Source: Hippophae tibetana (Eukaryota; Streptophyta; Magnoliopsida; Rosales; Elaeagnaceae). From it: 64,000 nt of DNA. Of the stretch, positions 47,411 through 58,530 are shown piece after piece. How positions within the stretch are numbered: position 1 is the first letter of the stretch; each line of letters opens with the position of its first letter. The position numbers and the translations under genes were made by a program. Where the stretch lies: positions 21,231,501 to 21,295,500 of the forward strand of contig CM072801.1 in NCBI GenBank assembly GCA_037013495.1, read 5' to 3'. The notes beneath the pieces were generated by a model. It was not told where the DNA came from. It saw only the letters and a list, made by a program, of their open reading frames with translations, and searched no databases.

Positions 47411-50400
47411 TTACACGTAGTATTTTTTTAGGAGTTCTCCATTCCAACTCAGGGTCTCCTTTATACTGCCATGTTCTAATAAACAAGAGCCCACATGGGT
47501 GATATCATATATTTGATACAGACCTTCCCATGTTGCGACAAATTTTCCTACGCTAGTTTTGACTTTGTTGCCTAACGCTTTTCGTAAAACCCACTCCCCA
47601 ATATTGAAGTTGTTATGCTTAACAAATTTATTATGTCTTTTGAAGTGTTCTCTTTTGCGACTCAAGTCTTATCAAGGTTTCTTCCCTTTTTTCTTCAGTT
47701 AGCAACAGGTCCTCCCGTCTTAAATGATCATTGTCATCTTGCATGATACTGGATTAGAGGGTAGGCTCTTATATCTTAAGGGGTATGGCTACTTTAGTGT
47801 CATAAATGAGGGAGAAAAGGGTTTCTCCTGTTGACGTTCTGGGAGTAGTCCTTGTGGCCCAAAGAACTTCGAGTAGTTCATCAACCCATTTTCCTTTAGT
47901 TCTTTCCAAACGTTTCCATAGTATATTTATGAGTGTCTTATTAGACGATTCAGCTCAACTATTCTCTTGTGGTTGATAAGGGGTGGAATAAGATAATTTG
48001 ATACCCTTCTCATCGCAAAAAGATACTAGTTTTTGTTCGGTGAATTGTCTACCATTATCAATGACTAGTTCGTGAGGTAATCTGTATCTACATATGATGT
48101 TGTGCCACATGAATTTCTCCACAAAACAAACATTTTGTTCATTGTTTTTTGATAGGTAGCACCGACATTTTTCAAACCGAACGACATCTTCGTGTAACAA
48201 AATGTCCTTTCTTTCGTAATAAACGTTGTTTTTTCTTCATCTCTTGGATGCATTCGGATTTGATGGTAGCCTAAATAAGCGTCCATAAAGCTCATTAATT
48301 TGAACCCAGCCATGACATCTAGCAATTGGTCGATATTCGGCAAAGAAAAACAATCTTTTGGAGTCACCCTATTCAAATTAGTGAAATCCACACACATTTT
48401 GTGCTCGCCTCCTACTTTGTTCATTAATACCACATTTGATAGCCAGGTTGGTTAGATGACGTCACGAACCCAACCCACACTTTTCAAGGACTCGATCTTC
48501 TTTTTGATAATCTCATTCTTGTCTCTAGAAAATGTTCGCTTTCCTTGTTGGATCGGCTTTTTGGTATGATCCAGGCATAACTCATAAGAGATGATATTTG
48601 GGTCGATGTCGGGCATGTTCTCAGGCTTCCAAGCAAACAAATCCATGTTATTCTTCAAGAAATCAATAAGAACAGCTTTGAATGGAGAAGGTAGTTCAGA
48701 ATTGATTTTCACGGATTGGTCGTTATCCATTTTCCCTATATGAATCACATCATATTCACCGTGGACTTCCATCGTAATATGCTGACATGTATGCAATTTA
48801 TTAATTTCGTCGGGATGACCTTCGCTCTTTAATTGCTATTTTAAAGATTGGGGTAACGCATTCTTTATAGCGGCATTGTAACAACTCCATGCCCTATCTT
48901 GTTCCCCATCAATTTCTATTACCCCGTCAACAGTAAGGTACTTAATCAGTTGATGGTATGTTAAAAGGCACTACTTTCATTTTATGTATCCATGGACGGC
49001 CCAAAATTGCATTATAATGTGTGAGGGTGTTCAATATGACAAAGTTTGTCAAGATTATAGCGCCTTCTACCGACACAAGTAAATGTATAGTCCCTACCGA
49101 CATTGTTACATTGTCATTGAATCCAACCAACGAAATTTGTTATTGAGTGATCTCTCTAGGATCTATACCCATATCAAGCAAATTAGATAGGTATAAGAGT
49201 TCGGATGAGCTACCATTGTCGACTAATATTTGATGCATCTCATAATGAGTTATTCTTATAGTGATCACTAAAAGATCGTCATGGGGAGGTAGGCATTCTC
49301 GACCTTCAAAAGTAATTAGGTAAATTGGGCCCTCAAGCCTTAAATTGTATACCAAACGCCCTGTATCTTGGGCCTTTCTTACGTGCCTCTTCTTGGAATT
49401 TCTAGTATGGCCGACCATGGTAGGTCCACCATGAATGGTATGTATTATATGTACATCCCCAAGTGAGATGGGGTGTGCTCTATTTGGTTCCCTACGAATC
49501 GGGTTGGTTTCCACTCTGACCCTTTGATCAGGGTTGTCTCTTTGAGCCTCTTCCTGAGGAGTTGTGGTTTTATCAATGATGTCCCTTAAGTATCCTTCTG
49601 AAAAGAAGGTGTTCAATTTCCCACTTCAGGTGGCGAAAATCTTGGGTGCAATGCCCCGTGTCTCTATGGAATGCGTAATATTTATTGGGGTTTCTAAGCG
49701 GAGCTTTCATGGTGGATGGCTAGTTGACATTGTTGAGACGCTCCATTTGACACACTACTTCGGCCAATGTGACGCGCAAGGCGGTCCTCGAAAGGGAGAT
49801 AAGGCACACACCCAAGTCTTCAAGTTGCCTCTCGACCTGAGGGTGGGTTTGAAGCGGGGAAAATTGGAACGTTTATCCCCAACCGACCTTTTGTTCTCTT
49901 CTCTCTTAGTAGAATTGGTCCTACTTAGGTTTCTAATGACCAAACCTTTACTTGATTTCATTTCCCTTTCCACATTAACAAATTTTTGAGTTTCCTTATG
50001 AATTACCTCGAGAGAACGTGGTGTAGTTTTTTGTCAATTCTATGATACCATTATCAGGCTTGATTCCCTTTCGAAAGGCTTCAATAGCTATAGAATCAAG
50101 GCATTGATTGATCTCCATCTTCTCCGTTTTGAACCTCTGCATGTAGGCTTCGATTGTTTTGTCTTCCTCTTGGATTATTGAGAACAAGTGATGAGACTCT
50201 TTCTTGATCGGTTTATTACAGGCGTAGTTAGTGACAAATACTTTAAACACACGTCAAAGCTAACAATACTCTTAGGGGAAATTCCATGAACCATTGTTAG
50301 GCCGAGTCTTAGAAGGTGGTCGCAAATAGATGCAATACATTGATTCCCACTTGTCTTCAGATAAACTTAATGTTGCCATGGCCATTTTGAATTGAAGAAC

Positions 50401-51149
50401 ATGTGCCACTGGATCTTTGGTTCCTTTATACGTGGGACACTTAGGATCATTAAAATTTGGCGGAGGCAACGTTAACTCAATGATATCCGAGAAAGGTGAC
50501 GTAAATAACTTATTGCAAACATTTTCAATATCACCCCACGGCTTTGTCTTTTCCTACCCTTTGAGCCTATCATTAACTCTCTAGTCCATATTTTTTCTTC
50601 CATCTCTTTTAATTTTTTGTGCAATTCGTCACCCGAGTTATAAGGATGAATTGGTTGAATTGCAGGTTCGTAAGTGGGAGGATTTACTTGGGAGGTCCCC
50701 ATAATGAAATAAGGATTATGAACTATTGGGGGACGTTGTTCAATATCTATTAATCGATAAGGGTTATGGACACGAGATACACGTTCCCTTCTAGAGGGTT
50801 GACGTGCTATTTGAGGGCTACTATGTGTGTAAAATGAACTCCCTGTGTTTGAACATACATTTTGTTCTAATTGGGATCTAAACTTGTTATTCTCCCTTTG
50901 GCATTCTATGAAGGCTTGTAGTTTTGTTATTTGTTTTTGAATTCCTTTTATCATCGTATCTCTTTTGGACGGAGGGTTATCCGTACTGCAATAAGGGGAA
51001 GTAGCTAAAGGTCGCGTGGACTGGCCCACCTCTTGAAAGGTCAAAATACAATTTTCGCTAGCTGAAGTAGTTATTAAATCATAATCTATCAACAACCTAA
51101 AGGGCGAAGAATGAGGTGCAATATCGTTGAGGTCAAATTCTTGAGCCAA
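47411..51149 (-). pseudogene. Tat-type gypsy gag-pol with internal deletion
   Basis: Gag starts at 51149 (MAQEFDLNDIAPHSS) with a conserved core LPPPNFNDPKCPTYKGTKDP near 50470, and a YMQRFKTEKMEINQC-like segment at 50150-50090. Protease VDNGSSSELLYLSNLL lies near 49210-49160, followed by TLTHYNAILGRPWIHKMK (49040-48970). RT N-terminus DLFAWKPENMPDIDP (48640-48600) and fingers/palm HKMCVDFTNLNRVTPKDCF, FMDAYLGYHQIRMHP (48395-48230) are clear. Then, near 48120, the sequence moves from NKMF of the palm straight to the integrase core (MWHNIICRYRLPHELVIDNGRQF), so the RT YxDD region, RNase H and the integrase N-terminus are missing. Integrase C-terminal region follows: GEWVLRKALGN, VATWEGLYQIYDITHVGSCLLE, ending at 47411. 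Stops and frame changes occur throughout. Confidence 0.9.
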
Positions 51150-51276
51150 TAAAATGGGGTTGTCTATCTATTCATGGGTGGACTATCCATTTAACAGCGT
51201 GTAAATCAAAACAAATTAATTCCCCTAGTATATGATCAAGTCTCAAATTCCATCTAAGGACTAGAAAGATTTGAGT

Positions 51277-51295
51277 TCCCACAAACAACACCAAT
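51277..51295 (-). promoter_or_regulatory. Decayed primer-binding site next to the shared LTR
   Basis: Minus strand ATTGGTGTTGTTTGTGGGA follows the LTR end. It resembles the TTGGCGCCGTCTGTGGGA motif used by Tat-type elements, with C-to-T type changes. Confidence 0.6.
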
Positions 51296-52246
51296 TGTTT
51301 GGAGAGAATTTAAGTTTATAAGATTTTAGTGATTTGCCGAAATTTAGATGGTAGGATTGGATCTTGTATTCTCCACATTTAAGAGGTATATATATGTGTG
51401 TATTACATCTCACGTACGTGGTAGGGTACGTATATAGCGACCTAGTTACACGTGGTAAAATTGCACACAAACTAATTTAAACAGAAAGTAGATCGCTACA
51501 AACGTTACAGTATTAAGTCGTTACATACAAATAAAGGAAGTTCGGTATACATAGGTCAATTTAGGTTCCTAAGTAACTTTCTTGGGTCGCTCATTGAGAG
51601 GAAGGACCATGATCACATCGGGATCTTGTACTTTCACAAAGTCTTGACACCTATGACCACACAATTGGATAACGAAGTACTCTATCAATCGGGGTGTATG
51701 TTTTACCAAGTTCGTTGAATCTAGACCATTGTTAAGCCAACCATGTAACCTCGCCTTACCCTTTCGAGGTACCTACACTTATTAGGTCGTATGTCTGTTA
51801 CATATTTAATACTAAACATTAATTCATTTTTTCTCTTAATTTTAAGAAGTCAAGGGAATATTATTTGGTCATCTTTTTTATTTTAAATAACCCAAATTAA
51901 TTGATTCAATGTATCTAAGCATATAATGGTCACTCAGACAATACACTTCTGGTCGCGAGGTTGTTTTAGTCACAAATAATATTCTCTTAGTTAATTTATT
52001 CTGGTTGAGATCTTTCAGCTACACGTTTTTCCTTTATAAATAGTGGAGAAACTTTACTTTTATCCTACCTGTTTTAACTTAGTAAATTTATCTTCAAAGA
52101 ATTTCAGCTCGCTAGTTAATTGAACGTCGTGTTTTCCCTTGATAAGACCGTTTAAAAGTTACTTGGTAAAGATTTTAGCTCGATCATATAGCGACGTATA
52201 TTGGAAATCAGGTCATTTGTTATATCATTACTTCTCGATTCGAACA
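51296..52246 (-). repeat. LTR shared by gag-pol and the extra-ORF body (951 bp)
   Basis: On the minus strand it starts TGTTCGAATCG and ends TCTCCAAACA. A purine tract (GGGAAGA) precedes it and a PBS follows it, so it is both a 3' LTR for the material at 52298-53717 and a 5' LTR for the gag-pol at 51149. An inverted copy is at 55643-56623. Confidence 0.75.
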
Positions 52247-52297
52247 ATCTTCCCATTATTTAGATAATTCCTTATTCATCTTTTTAACTCCTATTTT

Positions 52298-53690
52298 ATG
52301 TCTCGTAAGGGAAAAGAAATGGATAGGTCTTCAAAAGAATGACCATAAAAAAATGTATCCCTTGGATCAGGTCGTGTACCCTCGGGGTCGTTACAAACCA
52401 AACGACCTAAGATGACAGGGAGTAGTGACAACAGGCCTATTTCGAGGACTGTTAAGGAAGGAATTCTAATCTTTACGGGGTTCAATTCCTTCTATCAGTA
52501 TCCCCGTGTCCGCATCCACCAAAATAGCTCACCCTAAAAAGAAAAAGGGGAAATAAGGGTAGCCTACTCATAGAACTAAGGATAAGCAACAGATTGAAAA
52601 GATGCCCAACGTTCTAATAGGCAAGGATTTGGAGGAGATTAGGTAAACATATGACCTCCCAGCTAGCATAGGTATAATGTCAGTACCTCCTCATCTATGC
52701 GATGCTAATGATTTTCTTCCGAGATGGTGGGTGATTCATCTAGCGGCCTTCAAAATAGTTTTTGTTGTCCCTTTCCTAAATTAGTAGTCTGTGCCTTGAG
52801 CATATTTGACATAAATTTTGCTCAAATAAATCCAAATGGTTAGCAAACCCTTTTATGTCTCTCAATGGTCACTAGGTAATATGGAATTGAACTCACTAGC
52901 GATGAATTGAGGTGTTTGTATTGTTTAAAGAAGAATGGTGTAGATAAAGGGAAAGTGTATATATTATGCGTCATCGACCACGAATTGCACGTCAAACTCT
53001 CTAATAACAACACCGGTTGGAAGGACAAGTATTTTTACATCATCGAGGACATCTAGGGTGACGAGGTGGATTTTTTGGTTCGATATACCTGGTACCACCA
53101 TTTTAACACCTCACCACCTCGGGCTAGCGAGCTCATAAGTAAATTAGATGTTGGTGGTAAAGAAAAGATAAGGTGAATCGAGCTACATAACACTTCGCAT
53201 GAAGGTTATTGCAATATCTTGAGTGTAGCTCACTTGAAAAAGTTCAGGATGTGGCGAGATTATTCGAACGAATATCAAGGTCGTTTCCTATTTATGAGAT
53301 GATTTTTAGCTCGCAATTCTAGTAAGGTTACCGATGTATATATCTTTTTTATAGGTATGGACTACTCGCATGTGGACTTAGAAGATCTGATCGACACTAC
53401 TGGCATTTAGGATCTGGCTCCCATGTACCCACGTTTGGAACCCATGTCTTATTCCCTAACTCGAGATGAAGATGGCAAAAGACAAAGATGTCTTGATGGT
53501 CGAAAAAGATACAAGGATTTTGAACCTTGAGAATGAAGATGTTGATAAGTTGGAGAAGCTACGAAAAGCTAACTCCTACTGTTACGAGAGGGGTGAAGCA
53601 GCGAGGAATTTTGAACAGATCGCGAAAAAGGCTGAGGACAAAAATTGCGCTCTTCAAGAGCAATTGGTCACATTGTCAAGGTAGGTTAGC
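52298..53690 (+). pseudogene. Tat-type antisense extra ORF, arm 1, broken
   Basis: The ATG near 52298 gives MSRKGKEMDRSSKE. Later frames read LPRWWVIHLAAFKIVFVVPF (52720-52780), FAQINPNGW-like text (52815), GWKDKYFYIIEDI (53015-53055), YTWYHHFNTSPPRASEL and LRMWRDYSNEYQG (53250-53280). It ends with a coiled-coil (53466-53684: KDVLMVEKDTRILNLENEDV and following). The GWKDKYFY motif and overall order recall the 'putative gypsy-type transposon' domain that plant Tat elements encode antisense. About 460 bp present in arm 2 is missing after RDED (53465). Several stops. Confidence 0.7.
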
Positions 53691-53697
53691 TCGTTGT

Positions 53698-55591
53698 TTA
53701 CGATGGTGGACACCTTGAAGGCGGAATGCACCAAATCCTATCAAACAAATCATCCAAGGTGTCCACCATCGTAGACAACGAGCTAACCTGGCTTGACATG
53801 GTGACCAACTGCTCTTGAAGAGTGCAATTTTTCTCCTCGGACTCCTTCGTGATTTGTTCAAAATGCATGGCCGCTTCCCCTCTCTCGTAACAGAAATCAA
53901 CTTTTCGTAGCTTCTCCACCTTATCAACAACTTCATTCTCAAGGTTCAAAATCCTTGTATATTTTTCGGTTATCAAGACATCTCTATCTTTTTCCATCTT
54001 CTCGTACTTGGCCATTTGTAGACGATTAACCTGAACCTCGTGCTTGTAGCCTTTGAGGGATAGTTCACCCTCTATTTCCAAGCACACTGCTTAAGTATAA
54101 GATCAGTCAAAAAAGAAAAAAAAGGGCAATGAACATGTACCTCAAAGAGACGATCTGCAATTAACTCCCCATGGGTGCCCCATTCGATCCTACGGGCCAC
54201 TCTGACTTATGACCTCTTAACATCTCTCCCAAAATGCTGAAAAATATCTCTTTTAAGATCCATTCTCCCAAAAATCCCTTCATTGAAGTACGTGACAAGG
54301 GTATCTAAGACCACTGCGTCCTTTAGGAAAACCTCGTCAAATTCGAAGTCATCCATATCCATAGTCACCACTCTAGGGGTATACTCTTCCCCGATCTTCC
54401 TCTTTTTTGAAACCTTAAGTCCTTGATGTAAGGATGAGCTCGAATTACAGGATGCTGCTTGAGGAATTGTGACCTCGGTACTTGGAGCGACCTCCAACTC
54501 TGCAAAGGGATCTTCATCTCGAGTTGGGGAAAGGGACATGGGTTCCAAGTACGGGTACGTGGGAGCCAGATCCCGAACGCCCATAATGTCGATCAGATCT
54601 TCTAAGTCCACATGTGAGTAGTCCATGCTTGTAAAAAAGATATATACATCATTAACCTTACCAGAATTGCGAGCTGAAAAATCACCTCATAAATAAGAAA
54701 TGACCTTGATATTCGTTCGAATAATCTCGCCACATCCCGAACTTCTTCAAGCGAGCTACACTCAGGATATTACAATAACCTTCATGCGACGTGTTCTGTA
54801 GCTCGATTCGCCTTATCTTTTCTTTACCACAAACATCTAATTTACTTATAAGCTCGCTAGACCGACGTGGTGAGGTGTTAAAGTGGTGGTTTCAAGTATA
54901 TCCAACCGAAAAATCCACCTCGTCACCCCAGATGTCCTCAATGATGCAAAAATACTTGTCCTTCCAACCGATGCTGTTATTGGAGAGTTTAAGGTGCAAT
55001 TCGTGGTCGATGACGCACGATATATATGAACGATATAAGAGGGTTTACCATCCATTTGGATTTACTTGGGCAAAATTTATGTCAAATGTCCTCAAGGCAC
55101 GAGCTACTAATTTAGGCAAGGGGCAACATAGACCTATTTTGAAAGTCGTTAGATGAATCACCCACCATTTCAAAGGAAGATCATTAGCATCGCATAGATA
55201 TGGAGATACATTATACCTACGCTAGCTGGGAGGTCATACGTTTGCCTAATCTCCTCCAAATCCTCGATTGTTAGGATGTTAGACGTCTTTTCAATTTGTT
55301 GCTTGTCCTGTTAGGGCAAGCTATTTTGATTGATGTGGACACGAGAATACTGATAACAGGAATTGAACCCCGCGAAGATGAGGCAGATACCACCTTAGAT
55401 CCCGAGGAAGTAGGAAGATCGAGAATTCCTTCCTTAACGGTCCTCAAAATAGGCCCATTGTCACTACTCCCTGTCATCTTAGGTCGTTTGGTTTGTAACG
55501 ACCCCGAGGGTACACGACCTGATCCAGGGGATACATTTTTTGTTGGGTCTCCTTTCGAAGACCTATCCACTTCTTTTCCCTTACGAGACAT
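53698..55591 (-). pseudogene. Tat-type antisense extra ORF, arm 2, broken
   Basis: Minus-strand copy of the arm 1 ORF. Start at 55591 (MSRKGKEVDRSSKGDPTKNV). Later: MDYSHVDLEDLIDIMGVRD with an acidic stretch RDEDPFAELEVAP and FEFDEVFLKDAVVLDT (54626-54207), and a long coiled-coil (54087-53698: MAKYEKMEKDRDVL, KVEKLRKVDFCYERGEAAM). The middle part around 55160-54850 is out of frame, with stops. More complete than arm 1. Confidence 0.7.
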
Positions 55592-55642
55592 AAAATAGTA
55601 GTTAAAAAGATGAATAAGGAATTATCTAAATAATGGGAAGAT

Positions 55643-56483
55643 TCGAATCGAGAAGTAAGGATATAACAAATGACTTGATTTTCAATATACGTCGCTATAT
55701 GATCGAGCTAAAATCTTTACCAAGTAACTTTTAAACGGTCTTATCAAGGAAAAACACAATGTCTGATTAACTAACAAGGTGAAATTATCTGAAAATAAAT
55801 TTACTAAGTTAAAACAGGTAGGATAAAAGTAAAGTTTCTCTACTATTTATAAAGGAAAAACGAGCAGCTGAAAGGTCTCAACCAAAATAAAATTAACTAA
55901 AAGAATATTATTCGTGATTAAAATAACCTGGCGACCAGAAGTTGTATTGTCTGAGTGGCTGTTATATGCTTAAGATACATTGAATCAATTAATTTGGGTT
56001 ATTTAAAATAAAAAAGACGATCAAATAATATTCACTTGACTTCTTAAAATTAAGAGAATAAGGGAGTTAATGTTTGGTATTAAATATGTAACGGACATAC
56101 GACCTAATAAGTGTAGGTACCCTGCAAGGGTAAGGCGAGATTACATGGTTGGCTTAACAATGGCCTAGATTCAACGAACTTGGTAAAACGTACACCTCGA
56201 TTGATAGAGTACCTTATTATCCAACTGTGAGGTCATAGGTGTCAAGACCTTGTGAAAGTACAAGATTCTGATGTGATCATAGTCCTGCCTCTCCATGAGC
56301 GACCCTAGAAAGTTACTTAGGAACCTAGATCGACCTATGTATAACGACATTTCTTTATCTGTATGTAACGACCTAATAATGTAATATTTGTAACAATCAT
56401 GTTTCTATTTAAATTAGTTTGTGTGCAATTTTACCACGTGTAACCAGATCGTTATATAAGTACTCTGTCACGTACGTAAGATG

Positions 56484-56525
<42 letters not shown>

Positions 56526-56623
56526 TTTAAATGAATAAAATACAAAATCCAATTCAATCATCTAAATTTCTACTTTTCACTACAAATCACTAAAATCTTA
56601 TATACTTAAATTTTCTCCGAACA
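55643..56623 (+). repeat. LTR of arm 2
   Basis: Inverted copy of the LTR at 51296-52246. A purine tract GGGAAGAT precedes it. It begins TCGAATCGAG, having lost TGT relative to the other copy, and ends CTCCGAACA at 56623, next to GTTAT. (AT)n at 56487-56523 lies inside. A TATA-like sequence near 56455 (TTATATAAG) may belong to the LTR. Confidence 0.75.
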
Positions 56624-56628
56624 GTTAT

Positions 56629-57160
56629 AATCATAATATTTGGTTCAAACACCCACCTTAATTTAAATAAATGAAAAATTTAAAAATACTATTTAAAACT
56701 TATAATAATAAAAATAATATCTTAATAATATTGAACAGAATAAATGGTATATACATTAATAAATAGCATTTAATGTAAAATAATTTGTTTTAATAAATAA
56801 AATGGACAAAGGGATATTATTTTTATATTTAAAGATAGAAATAATTTATCTAGTGGCTTAGTCATACGTGAACAAAAATATCATTAACGATTTCTCAAAT
56901 TCCAAAAAGCTTTTTCTTTTTTTCTTTCTGGGATCCCTTTCACACGAGTTGACCTTAAAGTCCCATTCGATGTCATATTATATTTCTAAGGCAAACGGTC
57001 CCGTTTGAGGCTTATCAGCATTAACTTGTTTGTAGACTATTCTAATACACTTAAATCATTGTATTGATAAATTAATTTAGATGGAATAAGATAACTAATA
57101 GGTAATAGCAATCCGACGATCCACTTGTTTACGTGGGAGATTTATCTTTATGGGAAAATA
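56629..57160. other. Intergenic region right of the gypsy cluster
   Basis: AT-rich. The first 110 bp resembles 45140-45260, the presumed sister copy of the target site. Nothing else was recognised. Confidence 0.5.
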
Positions 57161-57167
57161 GCTCTTG

Positions 57168-57266
57168 GATGAGGATGATTGGTGCACTGAAGGTCCTGAG
57201 ACTCAGACTGACCACTCGATGAGAACGATTGGTGCTGAGACTGACTGTTGTGCTGAGTGCTGACTC
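57168..57266 (+). repeat. 50-bp tandem duplication, C/D-box-like motifs
   Basis: Two units of about 50 bp starting GATGAGRAYGATTGGTGC (57168 and 57218) and each ending CTGACTC or similar, with several CTGA motifs. No complete snoRNA could be assigned. On the minus strand a 72-codon frame overlaps (57366-57148) without family features. Confidence 0.6.
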
Positions 57267-57624
57267 GTCGTACCAAAACTTCACAAGAAACTTGCTGAGG
57301 ACACAAAACCAAGGGGAGGGACTTATATTGGCTAAAAATCCAAAGACTTAGTAGCATTTGACCCATTGCTTAAAAGCCAACACATGTCCATTCTCTATCT
57401 ACATTTATACCACAATAAGTTGCCCCATCATCTTTGAGCAACGAAAAAACTAAAAAGTATAATCTTTTATCTAAACTAATAAAAATAATAATAATAAATA
57501 ATAATAGTAACAATAATTGTTGCCTATTTATCTACAATTTTAGTTAAGCCGTTGGACTTCCTTATTGGAGATATAAAATAGACTCTCACCCCGTCTTATA
57601 TTTTATTTAGTGTCACTAATGAAC

Positions 57625-58530
57625 TTAGGTGGTGTTTGGTTCACGAAATGAAACGCTAATGGAATAGAAAGGAAACAATTTTGTTTGATTTAACCACTAA
57701 AATCAAATAAGAAATCAGTATTATAATGTTTGGTTTACAACTGAAATGGAATGAAAACACGGTATATTACCTTAATACTTTTATATTTAGTAAAATTTAA
57801 ATAATATTATTTAATTATTATTTTTTCGTCAGACAAAATACATTATTAAAATCATTATATTTTTAAATAATTATTACTTAAAAATAAAATATATTATCAA
57901 AATTATTATTTTTCTAAATAGGGTTTAAGGTTTTGAGGTTGAAGATTTGGGATTTAGGATTTAGGGTTTAAGGTTTTAAGATTTAGGATTTGAGGTTTAT
58001 GATTTAGGGTTATAGTTATGGGTTTAGAATTTAGGGTTATATTTATGGGTTTAGAGTTTAGGGTTATATTTATGGTTAAGGTTTAGGGTTAAAATTATTA
58101 TTTTTTAAATATATTTTAGGGTTTTTAGAATTAGGATTTAAGGTTTAATGTTATATTTGTGAGTTAGGGTTAAATTATTATTTTTCTAAATAGGGTTTTG
58201 GGTTTTGGGATGAGCTTTACGATTTAAGGTTATATTTGTGAGTTAAGATTTAGAGTTAAAATTATTATTTTTCTAAATAGGATTTTAGATTTTGAGATTT
58301 GAGACTTTGAGTTTAAAATTTAAGGTTATATTGGAGTTGGGGTAAAATTGAAAAAATATTTGAGATGAAAATGAAATCATGACTCTTTAAGGGAGTGAAG
58401 GAATTATAATTCTAATTCCTTCTCTTTTAAAAATTGATTTCATTTCATTCCCACTTTTCAGCCCAAACAAACATAAAATTAGAAAAAATCAATTCTGATT
58501 TCATTTCATTCCAATCAAGCAAATATGGAG
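57625..58530. mobile_element. MITE-like segment containing telomere-like repeats
   Basis: The ends resemble each other in inverted orientation: GTGTTTGGTT..AAATGGAATG on the left and CATTCCAATCAAGCAAAT on the right, with repeats of CATTTCATTCC. Known: GTGTTTGGTT-type ends are common in plant non-autonomous elements. The transposon superfamily is not clear, and no target duplication was identified. Confidence 0.45.
57918..58290 (+). repeat. Degenerate TTTAGGG telomere-like repeats
   Basis: Dozens of TTTAGGG, TTTAGGA, TTTAAGG and TTATGGG-type heptamers, many in register (TTTAGGATTTAGGGTTTAAG). They sit inside the MITE-like segment. The array is too degenerate for a functional telomere; it is likely an expansion of an internal motif. 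Confidence 0.75.

Larger units (their letters stand above)
45440..56623. mobile_element. Composite, rearranged Ty3/gypsy Tat-type cluster
   Basis: Bounded by the 5-bp direct repeat GTTAT (45435-45439, 56624-56628), starting TGTTAGGA and ending TCCGAACA, so it probably entered as one unit and rearranged later. Content: an antisense-type ORF remnant (45757-46608, plus), tandem repeats (46801-47400), a minus-strand gag-pol (47411-51149), an LTR (51296-52246), an antisense-type ORF on the plus strand (52298-53690), and an inverted copy of LTR plus ORF (53755-56623). Known: Tat-lineage elements (including Ogre and Retand) carry an extra ORF antisense to gag-pol in the 3' region, and some carry tandem repeats there. 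No matching LTR is visible at the left end, so the assembly of the parts is uncertain. Confidence 0.7.
51296..56623. repeat. Large inverted repeat, arms about 2.4 and 2.9 kb
   Basis: Arm 1 is 51296-53717 and arm 2 is 53755-56623, inverted, with a 37-bp spacer. They match from the LTR end through the extra ORF to the spacer (GTTAGCTCGTTGT on the left faces ACAACGAGCTAAC on the right). Length difference is mostly a deletion of about 460 bp in arm 1. Similarity by eye is high but with many substitutions. Confidence 0.9.

Noticed and set aside
49564-49989. Plus-strand 141-codon frame
   Set aside because: Antisense to the gag C-terminus and protease of the Tat element; the minus-strand reading has clear family motifs.
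57148-57366. Minus-strand 72-codon open frame
   Set aside because: Composition follows the 50-bp tandem repeat; no family features, start context or neighbours support it.
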